Part shown: positions 5,077 through 5,089 of the stretch, one piece after another | Layout of the letters: every line of letters starts with the position of its first letter | How positions within the stretch are numbered: position 1 is the first letter of the stretch | Source: Anaerolineales bacterium UBA1136 | GTDB lineage: Bacteria; Chloroflexota; Anaerolineae; Anaerolineales; UBA11657 | Direction: 5' to 3' | Length of the DNA: 5,089 bases | NCBI GenBank assembly: GCA_002311455.1 | Contig: DCAJ01000045.1 | Coordinates: forward strand, 5,715-10,803 | The notes under the pieces: model-generated | Told to the model about the DNA's origin: nothing | The model's input: only the letters and a program-made list of their open reading frames with translations | Database searches by the model: none | Made by a program: the position numbers and the translations under genes

Positions 5077-5089
5077 ATGGCAAAGGAAA
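5077..5089 (+). CDS. tuf: Start of elongation factor Tu (cut at right edge)
   Basis: Only ATG GCA AAG GAA and one base are visible, encoding MAKE. A ribosome-binding site, AAGAAGG (5062-5068), lies 8 bases upstream. MAKE is a very common beginning for EF-Tu, and a Thr-Tyr-Thr tRNA cluster directly before the gene matches the tRNA-tufB operon. EF-Tu carries aminoacyl-tRNA to the ribosome as a GTP complex. Four residues alone cannot exclude another protein, such as EF-G; the call rests mainly on context. The 44 bases before it contain an imperfect tandem TTTTGTAG pair (5044-5051 and 5053-5060). Confidence 0.78.

Overview
The window is a compact, gene-dense stretch of bacterial housekeeping chromosome, with everything on the + strand. 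Base composition is moderately AT-rich and codon use looks even across the genes. Nothing looks mobile, defensive or recently acquired. In order it holds the 3' part of radA, a membrane-anchored PIN-TRAM protein of the YacL type, cysS, an rlmB-type 23S rRNA methyltransferase, three tRNA genes (Thr-UGU, Tyr-GUA, Thr-GGU) and the first four codons of what is very probably tuf (EF-Tu).

The order is a shortened form of the widely conserved radA-disA-yacL-ispD-ispF-gltX-cysE-cysS-mrnC-rlmB neighbourhood known from Bacillus. It is joined to a shortened form of the thrU-tyrU-glyT-thrT-tufB operon known from E. coli. The layout and protein style would suit Chloroflexota, for example a Dehalococcoidia or SAR202-like lineage. 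That is inference from memory of gene order, and other deep-branching Gram-positive-like phyla are possible.

Region by region: 1-1027 is radA, cut at the left edge. Bases 1028-1298 are a 271-base gap with a good sigma-70-type promoter (1044-1072) that carries an inverted repeat, followed by a leader of about 220 nt that can fold into several stems. Bases 1299-4609 form an apparent three-gene operon, yacL-cysS-rlmB, with 43 bases between the first two genes and an 8-base overlap between the last two. Bases 4610-4777 hold a second, stronger extended -10 promoter (4690-4719). A hairpin followed by five T residues begins almost exactly at its predicted transcription start. Bases 4778-5032 hold the tRNAs, and 5077 onward is the start of tuf.

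The genes share a theme of translation: CysRS charges tRNA-Cys, RlmB-type enzymes methylate 23S rRNA, the tRNAs decode Thr and Tyr codons, and EF-Tu delivers aminoacyl-tRNA. RadA (recombination) and the PIN-TRAM protein (putative membrane RNase) are conserved neighbours rather than direct partners. I saw no convincing undescribed system. The points most worth checking are the structured leader upstream of yacL, the terminator-like hairpin at the +1 of the tRNA-tuf operon, the missing glyT, and a few odd positions in the tRNAs and in CysRS.
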